A stretch of 64,000 nt of DNA from Mesobacillus campisalis (GTDB lineage: Bacteria; Bacillota; Bacilli; Bacillales; Cytobacillaceae). The notes under the pieces are model-generated. The model made no database searches and had not been told where the DNA came from. It was given only the letters and a program-made list of their open reading frames with translations. Made by a program: the position numbers and the translations under genes. Shown here in pieces: positions 55,074 to 63,870 of the stretch. Every line of letters begins with the position of its first letter. The stretch's first letter is position 1. The DNA lies in assembly GCF_000986785.1 (NCBI RefSeq), contig NZ_LAYY01000101.1, positions 273,379 through 337,378 of the forward strand, read 5' to 3'.

Positions 55074-56230
55074 ACCCATACTATGCCGATCTGCATATTC
55101 ACATCGGAAGGACAAATACGGGAAGGGCCGTAAAAATTACCGGAGCAAAAACGCTGACCTTATCGAATATCATTGCTCATGCCCGCGATAAAAAAGGGCT
55201 GGATATGATAGGGATCATTGACTGCCATTCCCCTGAAGTGCTGGATGAAATGGAGGCGCTGCTTGAATCCGGGGAACTAACTGAACACCCTGATGGCGGA
55301 TTGATGTATGGCGGATTAAGCATCATTCCTGGTTCCGAGCTGGAGATCAACAGTGAAGAAACGGCAGGGCCCATCCATGTTCTTTGCTTCTTTCCCAATT
55401 TGGAGACAATGCGCACGTTTTCCCGCTGGCTGGCATTGCATTTGAAGAATATCCACTTAAGCTCCCAGCGTGTGTATACGAGCGGGAGAGAGCTGCAGCG
55501 GAAAACGAAAGAGCTTGGCGGACTGTTTATCCCGGCCCATGTGTTTACCCCTTTTAAAAGCCTTTACGGCAAAGGAGTCAGGCACTCTCTTACCGAGGTT
55601 TTTCAACCGGAAATGATTGATGGAATCGAATTGGGTTTAAGTGCCGACACTCTTATGGCGGACCAGCTGGGGGAACTTCATGCTTATACGTTTTTGACCA
55701 ATTCAGATGCTCATTCCCTTGGGAAAATTGCAAGGGAGTATCAGAAAATCGATATGGAGGAACCCACTTTCAGGGAACTGGCCAAGGCACTAAGGGGGGA
55801 GGATGGCAGGCGGGTGGCCGCCAATTACGGCCTCGACCCGCTGCTTGGAAAATATCACCGCACCGTCTGCGCCCATTGCCTTACGCCCATGGCAAGTGAA
55901 CCAGGAAAATGCCCGGAATGCGGCCATGCCAAATTCATTAAAGGGGTGTCCGACCGGATCGCGGAACTAAAATCGGCAGGAATCGGCATTTCCCGGCCGC
56001 CCTATGTCCATCAAGTGCCTCTTGAGTTCATCCCTGGGCTGGGGCCCAAATTGCTCGAACGTCTGCTTGACCACTTTGGCACCGAGATGGATGTATTGCA
56101 TTCGGTGCCAGCGCCGGCATTGAAGGAAGCTGTACCGGCGGACATCGCTGATAAAATCATAAAGGCGCGCAGCGGCGAATTGGGAGTTCATGCCGGCGGA
56201 GGCGGCAGGTACGGGAAAATCATTAAATAA
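55070..56230 (+). CDS. Endonuclease Q-like protein (PHP domain, zinc finger, HhH)
   Basis: 386 residues. N-terminal PHP phosphoesterase (ADLHIHIG, IDCHSPEVLDEM, metal His/Asp in PAHVF and NSDAHSLGKI), a four-Cys zinc finger (CAHC...CPEC, about residues 268-286), and a C-terminal helix-hairpin-helix DNA-binding part (EFIPGLGPKLLERLL). This is the EndoQ architecture; EndoQ nicks DNA 5' of deaminated bases (uracil, hypoxanthine) in Pyrococcus and in some Bacillus species. ATG overlaps the nudF stop by ATGA. Activity in this organism is inference from family. Confidence 0.85.
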   Translation: MNPYYADLHIHIGRTNTGRAVKITGAKTLTLSNIIAHARDKKGLDMIGIIDCHSPEVLDEMEALLESGELTEHPDGGLMYGGLSIIPGSELEINSEETAGPIHVLCFFPNLETMRTFSRWLALHLKNIHLSSQRVYTSGRELQRKTKELGGLFIPAHVFTPFKSLYGKGVRHSLTEVFQPEMIDGIELGLSADTLMADQLGELHAYTFLTNSDAHSLGKIAREYQKIDMEEPTFRELAKALRGEDGRRVAANYGLDPLLGKYHRTVCAHCLTPMASEPGKCPECGHAKFIKGVSDRIAELKSAGIGISRPPYVHQVPLEFIPGLGPKLLERLLDHFGTEMDVLHSVPAPALKEAVPADIADKIIKARSGELGVHAGGGGRYGKIIK

Positions 56231-56279
56231 GGCTTGGGCTTAAGATTTCTTTCTAGTAAAAACTCACGGGAAATTGCTA

Positions 56280-56308
56280 GTCATAGAAACAATCCTCCTG
56301 CATAGAAT
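56280..56308 (+). promoter_or_regulatory. sigma-E promoter of spoIIM
   Basis: -35 GTCATAG (56280-56286), 14-bp spacer, -10 CATAGAAT (56301-56308), close to the sigma-E consensus KMATATT-N14-CATACAnT. spoIIM is sigma-E-controlled in B. subtilis. Confidence 0.6.
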
Positions 56309-56337
56309 CTAATATCCAACTGTCGGGAGGAAAAGCC

Positions 56338-56979
56338 ATGAAGAAACGAAAGTGCCAGAACATTGCAGCCGACCATTTACGCGAATATTCCTCTATTTAT
56401 TTGTTTGTTGTTGTGCTATTTTTGATGGGAGTCATCTTCGGGGCAGTGATTGTCAACAGCCTTAGCTTTACCCAAAAAGAAGATTTGTTCTACTATCTAT
56501 CACAATTTTTTGGACAGGCTGCCTCAGGGGAAGCCGCAGGTGCAAAGGATCTGTTCGTCCAGAGTTTCCTTCATAACAGCAAGCTGATCGGTCTGATCTG
56601 GCTTCTTGGAATATCCATTATCGGCCTGCCGGTCATTCTTGTTCTACTATTTATCAAGGGGATGACCGTGGGTTTTACTGTGGGTTTTCTGGTCAATCAA
56701 ATGCAATGGAACGGATTTCTGCTGTCATTTGTATCAATCCTGCCGCAAAACCTTGTGATCATTCCGGTTTATATTATCATGGCGGCCATGAGCCTGACCT
56801 TTTCTTTAAAAATGATCCGCAATCAATTTATCAAAAGGCTGAACCAGCCGGTAATGCCGATGTTTTTCCGGTATTGCTTCTCCTTTTTGGCCGCCGTTGC
56901 GGTTGTTGCCGCAGCCGCGGGGGTAGAGGCATTCATTTCACCCGCCTTTCTGAAGGCAGTCATCCAATCGATGAACTAA
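56338..56979 (+). CDS. spoIIM: SpoIIM, stage II sporulation engulfment protein
   Basis: Membrane scaffold that, with SpoIID and SpoIIP, forms the peptidoglycan-degrading machine moving the mother-cell membrane around the forespore. 213 residues with about five membrane helices, the first at about 22-42 (IYLFVVVLFLMGVIFGAVIV) and the last near the C-terminus (YCFSFLAAVAVVAAAAGV). GLPVILVLLFIKGMTVGF and LPQNLVIIPVYI are family signatures. ATG with GGGAGGAAA. Own sigma-E promoter; fur follows, as in B. subtilis. Confidence 0.95.
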   Translation: MKKRKCQNIAADHLREYSSIYLFVVVLFLMGVIFGAVIVNSLSFTQKEDLFYYLSQFFGQAASGEAAGAKDLFVQSFLHNSKLIGLIWLLGISIIGLPVILVLLFIKGMTVGFTVGFLVNQMQWNGFLLSFVSILPQNLVIIPVYIIMAAMSLTFSLKMIRNQFIKRLNQPVMPMFFRYCFSFLAAVAVVAAAAGVEAFISPAFLKAVIQSMN

Positions 56980-56996
56980 ATGAAATGGTTGTTATT

Positions 56997-57011
56997 TGAT
57001 AATGATTATCT
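56997..57011 (+). promoter_or_regulatory. Fur box upstream of fur
   Basis: TGATAATGATTATCT matches the 7-1-7 Bacillus Fur box TGATAATnATTATCA at 14 of 15 positions. It overlaps a TTGATA (56996-57001) that could be the -35 of an upstream promoter with TATAAT at 57021-57026 (19-bp spacer). Confidence 0.75.
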
Positions 57012-57035
57012 TTTCTTTTTTATAATTATTTTATT

Positions 57036-57064
57036 TTGAATCTCTTACCTGTTCCTGCTATAAT
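57036..57064 (+). promoter_or_regulatory. sigma-A promoter of fur
   Basis: TTGAAT (57036-57041), 17-bp spacer, perfect -10 TATAAT (57059-57064), 36 nt ahead of the fur start. Confidence 0.65.
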
Positions 57065-57100
57065 AAAGAGTGACAGTGGCGGGGGAGTGAAACATACGAA

Positions 57101-57583
57101 ATGGAAACCAGAATCGAGAGAATCAAAAAACAGCTGCATTCGTCCAGCTATAAACTAACGCCTCAGCGTGAAGCAACTGTTCGAGTTTTACTTGAAAATG
57201 AAGAAGACCATTTGAGTGCTGAAGATGTTTATCTTCTTGTAAAAGAAAAATCACCAGAAATAGGTCTTGCAACTGTATACCGGACACTTGAACTTTTAAC
57301 TGAACTTAAAATTGTCGATAAAATCAACTTTGGAGATGGTGTATCGCGCTATGATCTCCGCCAGGAAGGCGCTGCCCATTTTCACCATCATCTTGTTTGC
57401 ATCGAATGTGGAGCGGTTGATGAAATACAGGAAGATTTGCTTGAAGATGTTGAAGAAGTTGTCGAGAAAAACTGGAATTTTAAAATTAAGGACCACCGCC
57501 TGACCTTCCATGGCATTTGCTATCGTTGCCAGGATAAGGGCAAAGGCAGACAGGAAGACCCAACTCAAAAAGCTGAAGTTTAA
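57101..57583 (+). CDS. fur: Ferric uptake regulator Fur
   Basis: Fe(II)-dependent repressor of siderophore and iron uptake genes. 160 residues: winged-helix DNA-binding half (KLTPQREATVRVLLE; LATVYRTLELLTE is the recognition helix) and dimerisation half with the metal site HFHHHLVCIECG and structural Zn cysteines in the two C-x-x-C pairs CIEC and CYRC. ATG with GGGGGAG. A Fur box 90 nt upstream points to autoregulation; PerR, which controls fur in B. subtilis, recognises a related TTATAATnATTATAA site that fits less well. Confidence 0.95.
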   Translation: METRIERIKKQLHSSSYKLTPQREATVRVLLENEEDHLSAEDVYLLVKEKSPEIGLATVYRTLELLTELKIVDKINFGDGVSRYDLRQEGAAHFHHHLVCIECGAVDEIQEDLLEDVEEVVEKNWNFKIKDHRLTFHGICYRCQDKGKGRQEDPTQKAEV

Positions 57584-57586
57584 CGG

Positions 57587-57617
57587 ACTCTTTCCCGCAT
57601 GCGGGAAGGAGTTTTTT
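57587..57617 (+). terminator. Intrinsic terminator after fur
   Basis: ACTCTTTCCCGCATGCGGGAA core palindrome: CTCTTTCCCGC pairs with GCGGGAAGGAG (one G-U), then six T (57612-57617). Confidence 0.8.
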
Positions 57618-57771
57618 AATGGGCAAAGCAGGTGCGTAACGGGCAGTAGAACAGAGTGAACCCAATGGTGCAGCCGGAAAGGGGAGTTTCTGGCTCCTAA
57701 ATCGGAGTTCATGTATATAAATGGTTCGTGTTGGCATATCTTGTACTAATAAGATATTCGGAGGAATTTAT

Positions 57772-57996
57772 ATGAAAGCCGTATCATTGGTTCTGCACGC
57801 TTTTAAAGTATTTATATTGTTTACCGGATGCACAATCCTCTTTTACTATGGTATTATGTGGGTGAATCAAGAGTATCAGAATTACCATCGGTACGATGAA
57901 CCGGAAGGAGCAGCGGTCAAGGTTTCTGGCAATGCTGACTCTGCCGATTCCGGCATCCTGGACCGGCTTATCCTGTTTTACCTGAATGGGGAGTAA
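57772..57996 (+). CDS. yqzK: DUF4227 membrane protein YqzK
   Basis: 74-residue protein of unknown function with one predicted membrane helix (about residues 8-28, [20 protein letters not shown]) followed by a polar, acidic part. The ATG at 57772 has GGAGGAATT ahead; 17 in-frame codons upstream are unsupported. The pair yqzK-xerD, with xerD starting 4 nt after the stop, is the same in B. subtilis, so they are co-transcribed. Confidence 0.85.
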   Translation: MKAVSLVLHAFKVFILFTGCTILFYYGIMWVNQEYQNYHRYDEPEGAAVKVSGNADSADSGILDRLILFYLNGE

Positions 57997-58000
57997 TAGA

Positions 58001-58900
58001 ATGATAATGGAAGATTGCCTGAAGGACTTTGTCCACTTTTTGATTGTTGAAAAGGGTCTGTCCCGAAATACGATTTTGTCTTACGAACGCGATTTAAAAA
58101 GCTACCTGAAATATTTGAAGAATGTGGAAGGATTAACAGAACTTGAGCCAGTACAGCGCATTCAGATTGTCCACTTCCTTGGACACCTAAAGGAACAGGG
58201 GAAGTCTTCAAAAACGATTGCGAGGCATGTCGCCTCGATTCGTGCATTCCACCAATTCCTGCTGCGGGAAAAAACAGTAAGCCATGACCCGACGGTCCAC
58301 CTTGAAAGCCCCCAGCTTGAGAGGTCTCTTCCGAAAGTATTAAGCCTTCCCGAGGTGGAAGTGCTTTTGGAAGCACCAAAGCTCATCGATCATTATGGAT
58401 ACCGGGACAAGGCGATGCTTGAATTGCTCTATGCAACCGGCATCCGGGTCAGTGAGCTAATCGGACTCAATATGGGCGATGTCCACTTGACAATGGGGTT
58501 TGTCCGCTGCATTGGAAAAGGAAACAAAGAGCGAATCATCCCTGTTGGCAAAACGGCAGCAGCTGCACTTGAGGAGTACCTTGAAAAAGGCAGGCCAAAA
58601 TTCGCAGCCAAACAGCATAAAGATGAAGCCCTGTTCCTGAACCTTCATGGGAAACGGCTCACAAGGCAGGGATTTTGGAAAATATTGAAGCGGCTTACCC
58701 AGGAGGCGGGTATCACGAAGGAATTGACCCCTCACACACTAAGGCATTCCTTTGCCACACATCTGCTTGAGAATGGGGCAGACTTGAGGGCCGTGCAGGA
58801 AATGCTTGGCCATGCCGACATTTCGACGACGCAAATCTATACCCATGTTACAAAAACAAGACTAAAAGACGTCTATAGCCAATTTCATCCTCGTGCCTGA
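58001..58900 (+). CDS. xerD: Tyrosine recombinase XerD
   Basis: With its partner (CodV in B. subtilis) it resolves chromosome dimers at dif; also called RipX. 299 residues. N-terminal SAM-like core-binding domain (about 1-90, [20 protein letters not shown]) and catalytic domain with the Arg in [10 protein letters not shown], Lys in [25 protein letters not shown] (H-x-x-R), [13 protein letters not shown] with the nucleophilic Tyr. ATG 58001 lies 7 nt after GGGGAG; an in-frame ATG at 57986 is inside yqzK with no SD. Confidence 0.95.
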   Translation: MIMEDCLKDFVHFLIVEKGLSRNTILSYERDLKSYLKYLKNVEGLTELEPVQRIQIVHFLGHLKEQGKSSKTIARHVASIRAFHQFLLREKTVSHDPTVHLESPQLERSLPKVLSLPEVEVLLEAPKLIDHYGYRDKAMLELLYATGIRVSELIGLNMGDVHLTMGFVRCIGKGNKERIIPVGKTAAAALEEYLEKGRPKFAAKQHKDEALFLNLHGKRLTRQGFWKILKRLTQEAGITKELTPHTLRHSFATHLLENGADLRAVQEMLGHADISTTQIYTHVTKTRLKDVYSQFHPRA

Positions 58901-58932
58901 TAGAATAATAGAAGAGGACAAAAAATTGTCAT

Positions 58933-58962
58933 AAAAGCTGCCTTTTATCGGCAGCTTTTCTC
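58933..58962 (+). terminator. Intrinsic terminator after yqzK-xerD
   Basis: AAAAGCTGCC (58933-58942) / GGCAGCTTTT (58950-58959), perfect 10 bp, then CTCTTG. Confidence 0.8.
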
Positions 58963-59011
58963 TTGTTATTTTATATATAGATAAGTAAAATATAGATGTC
59001 AGACTTCTGAC
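58963..59011 (+). promoter_or_regulatory. Promoter and operator-like dyad of deoB-punA-pdp
   Basis: TTGTTA (58963-58968), 17-bp spacer, TAAAAT (58986-58991). At the expected transcription start lies the dyad GTCAG-ACTT-CTGAC (58998-59011), where a repressor would block initiation. The protein that binds is unknown. Confidence 0.5.
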
Positions 59012-59104
59012 GAATGATAGTGGTTACAAGATTAGAAATAGGGAATAAGGGTAAAATACTGGAGAGTTTTTACTGGAAACGCATTCAGTATAGGAGGAGA
59101 TGTC

Positions 59105-60286
59105 ATGTCGTATACATATAAGCGGGTGTTCCTGGTTGTAATGGACTCGGTTGGAATCGGGGAAGCGCCGGATGCGGCCAAATTTGGCGATACTGGAGCA
59201 GATACACTCGGACATATAGCAGAAGAAATGGGCGGCCTGAAGATGCCGAATATGGGCAGTCTGGGCCTGAGCAACATCCGCGAAATTAAAGGTGTGGAAA
59301 AAGCGGAAAAGCCGCTTGCATTTTATACAAAGATGAAGGAAGCCTCCAATGGGAAGGATACAATGACGGGGCATTGGGAAATTATGGGCCTTAACATTCA
59401 AACTCCCTTTCAGGTTTTTCCCGACGGATTTCCTCCTGAATTAATTTCCGAACTGGAATCCAGGACGGGCAGGAAGGTTATTGGCAACAAGCCGGCGAGC
59501 GGTACGGAGATACTGGATGAGCTGGGCGCGCAGCATATGGAAACGGGTGATTTGATTGTTTACACTTCCGCTGATTCCGTTCTTCAGATTGCTGCACATG
59601 AAGAAATTATTCCAATCGACGAGCTTTACCGGATATGCAAGATTGCCCGGGAACTGACTCTTGATGAAAAATACATGGTAGGCAGGGTCATCGCCCGCCC
59701 GTTCCTTGGGGAACCAGGCAGCTTTAAGCGAACAGCCAACCGCCATGATTACGCCCTGAAGCCTTTTGGTCGCACAGTCATGAATGAATTGAAGGATTCC
59801 GGCTATGATGTTATTTCGATTGGAAAGATTTCGGATATCTATGACGGGGAAGGAGTCACTCAATCATTGCGAACCGTTTCCAATATGGATGGGATGGATA
59901 AGCTGCTTCAGACCCTGGATATGGACTTTACCGGTCTAAGCTTTTTAAATCTGGTGGATTTCGATGCTTTATTCGGTCACCGCCGCGACCCGATTGGTTA
60001 TGGGAAGGCTCTGGAGGAATATGACGTCCGCTTGGCTGAAGTGTTAGATAAGCTGGCCGATAACGATCTCCTGATCATTACAGCAGACCATGGAAACGAT
60101 CCGGTCCATCCCGGAACAGATCATACCCGCGAATATGTTCCTTTGCTGGTTTATTCAAAAGGCATGGCCGAAGGAAGGGAACTGCCAGTCCGGGAGACAT
60201 TCGCTGATGTTGGTGCGACTGTTGCCGATAATTTTAAAGTCGTCATGCCGGAGCATGGTAAAAGCTTTTTAAACGAATTGAAGTAG
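59105..60286 (+). CDS. deoB: Phosphopentomutase
   Basis: Interconverts (deoxy)ribose 1- and 5-phosphate, feeding nucleoside sugars into central metabolism. 393 residues, alkaline-phosphatase-superfamily enzyme with two Mn: metal ligands in [13 protein letters not shown], the phosphorylated Thr in [12 protein letters not shown], and ITADHGNDP with TDHTREYVP near the C-terminus. ATG with TAGGAGGAG. First gene of deoB-punA-pdp (drm-pupG in B. subtilis), whose products act in sequence. Confidence 0.96.
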   Translation: MSYTYKRVFLVVMDSVGIGEAPDAAKFGDTGADTLGHIAEEMGGLKMPNMGSLGLSNIREIKGVEKAEKPLAFYTKMKEASNGKDTMTGHWEIMGLNIQTPFQVFPDGFPPELISELESRTGRKVIGNKPASGTEILDELGAQHMETGDLIVYTSADSVLQIAAHEEIIPIDELYRICKIARELTLDEKYMVGRVIARPFLGEPGSFKRTANRHDYALKPFGRTVMNELKDSGYDVISIGKISDIYDGEGVTQSLRTVSNMDGMDKLLQTLDMDFTGLSFLNLVDFDALFGHRRDPIGYGKALEEYDVRLAEVLDKLADNDLLIITADHGNDPVHPGTDHTREYVPLLVYSKGMAEGRELPVRETFADVGATVADNFKVVMPEHGKSFLNELK

Positions 60287-60296
60287 AGGTGGAAGA

Positions 60297-61121
60297 ATGG
60301 ATAAGAACAAAATCAAAAACGCAGCATCATTTTTAAAAGAGAAGTTTGGCGGGCAGCCTCAAATTGGATTGATTTTAGGTTCAGGCTTGGGTGTGCTTGC
60401 AGATGAAATTGAGGAACCCGTTAAAATTCCGTACAGCGAGATTCCGGATTTTCCGGTTTCAACTGTCGAAGGCCACGCGGGCCAGCTTGTTTTCGGAAAA
60501 TTAAGCGGTGTGACCGTTGCTGCCATGCAGGGACGTTTCCACTTTTATGAGGGTTACAGCATGGAAAAGGTAACTTTTCCTGTCCGTGTAATGAAAGAGC
60601 TTGGGATTGAAACATTAATCGTTACCAATGCAGCTGGCGGAGTGAATGAGAATTTTGCGCCGGGCGACCTGATGCTTATTTCCGACCATATCAATAATAT
60701 GGGAACCAATCCGCTGATTGGTCCGAATGACTCCGAGCTGGGACCGCGTTTCCCGGATTTAAGCGAAGCGTATTCCAGGGAACTGAGAAGCAAGGCCAGG
60801 GATATTGCCAAGTCCATCAGCATTGAGGTAAGAGAAGGCGTCTATGTCGGGAACCCGGGCCCGGTATACGAAACTCCTGCAGAAATCAAAATGCTTCGTA
60901 CATTGGGAGGGGACGCAGTCGGAATGTCAACAGTCCCAGAGGTAATTGTGGCAAGACATTCAAGCATGAAGGTGCTGGGCATTTCGTGCATCTCGAATAT
61001 GGCAGCCGGAATCCTTGATCAGCCGCTTTCCCACGATGAAGTTATTGAAACGACTGAAAAGGTCAAGTCGACTTTTCTTCGTTATGTAAAAGAGCTTGTC
61101 AAAGAAATAGGAAATGCCTGA
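60297..61121 (+). CDS. punA: Purine nucleoside phosphorylase
   Basis: Phosphorolysis of guanosine, inosine and their deoxy forms to base and (deoxy)ribose 1-phosphate. 274 residues of the trimeric PNP type (PupG in B. subtilis): [15 protein letters not shown] phosphate loop, [21 protein letters not shown] and [14 protein letters not shown]; purine-site [17 protein letters not shown] and [18 protein letters not shown] with GAGGTGGA, 10 nt after deoB. Confidence 0.95.
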   Translation: MDKNKIKNAASFLKEKFGGQPQIGLILGSGLGVLADEIEEPVKIPYSEIPDFPVSTVEGHAGQLVFGKLSGVTVAAMQGRFHFYEGYSMEKVTFPVRVMKELGIETLIVTNAAGGVNENFAPGDLMLISDHINNMGTNPLIGPNDSELGPRFPDLSEAYSRELRSKARDIAKSISIEVREGVYVGNPGPVYETPAEIKMLRTLGGDAVGMSTVPEVIVARHSSMKVLGISCISNMAAGILDQPLSHDEVIETTEKVKSTFLRYVKELVKEIGNA

Positions 61122-61157
61122 ATTCTTCCTAAAAAAACCAAGTGAGCGGTGATAAAA

Positions 61158-62462
61158 ATGAGAATGGTTGATTTGATTGAAAAAAAACGCGATGGCCTCG
61201 AGCTGTCCACAGAAGAAATTAACTTTATTATTAAAGGATACACAGATGGATCCATCCCGGATTATCAAGTAAGCGCATTGACAATGGCCATCTTTTTCAA
61301 GGGAATGACCGAAAGGGAACGTGCGGATTTAACGATGGCAATGGTGGAATCCGGTGACCAAATCGACCTATCCAAAATTGAGGGAATTAAAGTTGACAAA
61401 CATTCAACAGGTGGAGTTGGCGATACAACGACCCTTGTGCTTGGTCCGCTGGTTGCGGCCGTAGGTGTTCCTGTTGCCAAGATGTCCGGAAGAGGCCTTG
61501 GCCATACAGGCGGAACGGTAGACAAGCTAGAAGCTGTGAATGGATTCCACGTTGAGATTGGGAATGAAGAGTTTATCAGCCTCGTAAACAAAAATAAGGT
61601 TGCCGTTATTGGACAGAGCGGCAATTTAACACCTGCCGATAAAAAACTATATGCGCTCCGGGATGTAACAGCAACAGTTGACAGCATTCCGCTGATTGCC
61701 AGCTCGATCATGAGCAAGAAAATTGCCGCCGGTGCGGATGCGATTGTTCTCGATGTTAAAACCGGCGCCGGCGCGTTTATGAAAACGCTAGATGACTCCC
61801 GCGAGCTGGCGAAGGCCATGGTCAGGATTGGAAACAATGTTGGCCGAAAAACGATGGCCGTCATTTCTGATATGAGCCAGCCGCTTGGATTTGCCATCGG
61901 AAATGCCCTTGAAGTGCAGGAGGCGATTGACACCCTGAGAGGCGAAGGTCCTGAAGACCTGACAGAGCTGTGCCTGACACTTGGAAGCCATATGGTGTTC
62001 CTGGCTGGAAAGGCAGGCAGCCAAAATGAAGCAAGGGAATTGCTTGAGAAAGCAATCAAGGATGGCACTGCGCTTGAGACATTCAGGATGTTCCTCAGCT
62101 CCCAGGGCGGAGATGCGTCTGTGATTGACGATCCGCAAAAATTGCCGAAAGCGGCGCATATTATTGAACTGGAAGCCCGGGAAGATGGGTATGTATCCGA
62201 GATTGTCGCTGACGAAATCGGAACGGCAGCGATGCTGCTTGGTGCAGGACGGGCAACAAAAGAATCGGAAATCGACCTTGCTGTCGGGCTTGTCCTGAAG
62301 AAGAAGATTGGCGATAAAGTCACCAAGGGAGAATCCTTGCTGACCATCCACAGCAACTTTGAGGATGTGAGTGAAGTCAAGGAACTACTGTACAACAATA
62401 TCAGGATTTCAAAAGAAAAAGTAAAGGCTCCTGTATTGATCCATGAGGAAATAACTCAATAA
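61158..62462 (+). CDS. pdp: Pyrimidine-nucleoside phosphorylase
   Basis: Phosphorolysis of uridine, thymidine and deoxyuridine. 434 residues, one more than recalled for the B. subtilis enzyme. Family signature [18 protein letters not shown] and [17 protein letters not shown] (phosphate binding), [13 protein letters not shown], and the C-terminal [11 protein letters not shown] domain. The ATG at 61158 aligns with MRMVD of the family and has GCGGTGAT ahead; the GTG at 61149 is part of that SD region. Last gene of the nucleoside operon; a strong terminator follows. Confidence 0.95.
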   Translation: MRMVDLIEKKRDGLELSTEEINFIIKGYTDGSIPDYQVSALTMAIFFKGMTERERADLTMAMVESGDQIDLSKIEGIKVDKHSTGGVGDTTTLVLGPLVAAVGVPVAKMSGRGLGHTGGTVDKLEAVNGFHVEIGNEEFISLVNKNKVAVIGQSGNLTPADKKLYALRDVTATVDSIPLIASSIMSKKIAAGADAIVLDVKTGAGAFMKTLDDSRELAKAMVRIGNNVGRKTMAVISDMSQPLGFAIGNALEVQEAIDTLRGEGPEDLTELCLTLGSHMVFLAGKAGSQNEARELLEKAIKDGTALETFRMFLSSQGGDASVIDDPQKLPKAAHIIELEAREDGYVSEIVADEIGTAAMLLGAGRATKESEIDLAVGLVLKKKIGDKVTKGESLLTIHSNFEDVSEVKELLYNNIRISKEKVKAPVLIHEEITQ

Positions 62463-62468
62463 ACAGAT

Positions 62469-62497
62469 GACCGGCTAAAAAAGCCGGTCTTTTTTTA
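62469..62497 (+). terminator. Intrinsic terminator after pdp
   Basis: GACCGGCT (62469-62476) / AGCCGGTC (62482-62489) followed by a T run. Confidence 0.85.
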
Positions 62498-62508
62498 TTT
62501 CATTAACT

Positions 62509-62537
62509 GTATAAAATTGGGTTTGATGGAAAAAATA
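62509..62537 (+). promoter_or_regulatory. sigma-F/sigma-G promoter of dacF
   Basis: -35 GTATA (62509-62513), 14-bp spacer, -10 GGAAAAAATA (62528-62537), a full match to GGnRAnAHTR. In B. subtilis dacF and, by read-through, the spoIIA genes are transcribed in the forespore from such a promoter. Confidence 0.7.
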
Positions 62538-62566
62538 GACCCTATAAAGATAGGAGGTTTATGGCC

Positions 62567-63739
62567 ATGAAACATAAACGTTTATTCAGTCTGATCATTG
62601 TTTCGATATTTTTTGTTTCAATGTTTGCGGGTATCGCGTCAGCCAACGAGGATAGTGTACAGCTAGCTGAAGATGCCAGTTCAGCCATTTTGATTGAGCG
62701 GGATACAGGCAAGATTCTTTATGAAAAGAACAGCAATGAACAGCTTCCGCCTGCCAGCATGACAAAAATCATGACAATGGTTTTAATAATGGAAGCTTTG
62801 GACAAGGGCACGCTGAAAATGGATGAAAAAATTCGTACAAGCGAATATGCCGCCTCAATGGGTGGGTCACAAATTTTCCTTGAGCCAGGCGAAGAGATGA
62901 CAGTTGAACAAATGCTCAAAGGGATTGCAATTGGTTCGGCTAACGATGCTTCCGTAGCCATGGCGGAACGCCTGGCAGGGTCGGAGGAAGAGTTCGTCAA
63001 ACGGATGAATGCGAAAGTGAAAGAACTGGGACTTGAAAACACCCAATTTAAAAATGTGACCGGTCTTCCGACAAAAGACCACTACAGTACAGCTCACGAC
63101 ATGGCGGTTATGGCCAAAGAGCTGCTGAAATATGAAGGCATTACAAAATTTACAGGTCAGTATGAAGATTATCTTCGCGAGGATACAGACAAAAAATTCT
63201 GGCTGGTCAACACAAACCGCCTGGTCAGGTTCTATCCTGGAGTTGACGGGCTTAAGACCGGCTTTACCAATGAAGCTAAATATTGTTTGACGGCAACAGC
63301 GCAAAAGGATGGAATGCGTGTTGTGGCAGTAGTATTCGGTGCGCCGACATCCAAGTCAAGAAATGCACAGGTTTCGAAGATGCTCGATTATGCATTCAGT
63401 CAGTACCAGTCCCACCCAATGTTTAAAAAAGGCCATACCCTCGGGCAGGCACCTGTAAGCAAAGGGAGCGGGAAGAAAGTAAATGTTGTGACATCCGAAA
63501 GAATCTCGATCCTGACAAAGAAGGGGGAAAATTTCGATAATATTCAGCAGGAAATTACGCTGAAGAAAAATTTGAAAGCCCCTATCCAAAAAGGAGATCC
63601 AATCGGAACACTAAAGCTGATGCAGGATGGCAAACTGCTGGCAGAATCCAAGCTGGTCGCAAATGAAAGCGTTGAAAAGGCGAACTGGTGGCAGCTGTAT
63701 AAACGTGCGTTCGGAATGTTCTCAAGGGCTGGAGACTAA
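62567..63739 (+). CDS. dacF: D-alanyl-D-alanine carboxypeptidase DacF (sporulation PBP)
   Basis: Low-molecular-weight penicillin-binding protein that trims spore cortex peptidoglycan in the forespore. 390 residues. Signal peptide about 1-25 (LFSLIIVSIFFVSMFAGIASA). Catalytic motifs S-x-x-K in PASMTKIM near residue 64, S-x-N in GSANDAS and K-T-G in DGLKTGFT; C-terminal beta domain and an amphipathic membrane anchor (WWQLYKRAFGMF). ATG 62567 lies 9 nt after AGGAGG; ATG 62561 is only 3 nt from it. Forms the head of the dacF-spoIIA operon. Confidence 0.94.
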   Translation: MKHKRLFSLIIVSIFFVSMFAGIASANEDSVQLAEDASSAILIERDTGKILYEKNSNEQLPPASMTKIMTMVLIMEALDKGTLKMDEKIRTSEYAASMGGSQIFLEPGEEMTVEQMLKGIAIGSANDASVAMAERLAGSEEEFVKRMNAKVKELGLENTQFKNVTGLPTKDHYSTAHDMAVMAKELLKYEGITKFTGQYEDYLREDTDKKFWLVNTNRLVRFYPGVDGLKTGFTNEAKYCLTATAQKDGMRVVAVVFGAPTSKSRNAQVSKMLDYAFSQYQSHPMFKKGHTLGQAPVSKGSGKKVNVVTSERISILTKKGENFDNIQQEITLKKNLKAPIQKGDPIGTLKLMQDGKLLAESKLVANESVEKANWWQLYKRAFGMFSRAGD

Positions 63740-63745
63740 AAACAC

Positions 63746-63785
63746 TTTGTCGAAAGGGGATAGGTGGCTTCTACTTTTAGCGAAT
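63746..63785 (+). promoter_or_regulatory. Spo0A box and sigma-H promoter of spoIIA
   Basis: A perfect 0A box TTTGTCGAA lies at 63746-63754, followed by a sigma-H-like -35 ATAGGTGGC (63760-63768) and a perfect -10 AGCGAAT (63779-63785). The 10-bp spacer is a little short. spoIIA is activated by Spo0A~P with sigma-H RNA polymerase in B. subtilis, with the same order of sites. Confidence 0.6.
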
Positions 63786-63838
63786 GCCCACTAGTTTTGT
63801 CCCAAGGAAGGAATCAGCATGGCGGAGGGCGAATTTGA

Positions 63839-63859
63839 CTCCTTATACCAGATAAGGAG
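63839..63859 (+). promoter_or_regulatory. Hairpin covering the spoIIAA ribosome binding site
   Basis: CTCCTTAT (63839-63846) pairs perfectly with ATAAGGAG (63852-63859), loop ACCAG. The 3' arm is the SD (AAGGAGG, 63854-63860) of spoIIAA, so the fold would hide it. Confidence 0.5.
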
Positions 63860-63870
63860 GCAATGGACAA

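Noticed and set aside
61265..62398. Open frame of 377 codons on the minus strand
   Set aside because: Antisense to pdp, which is a certain gene; Ser/Pro/Ala-rich low-complexity product and no start signal.
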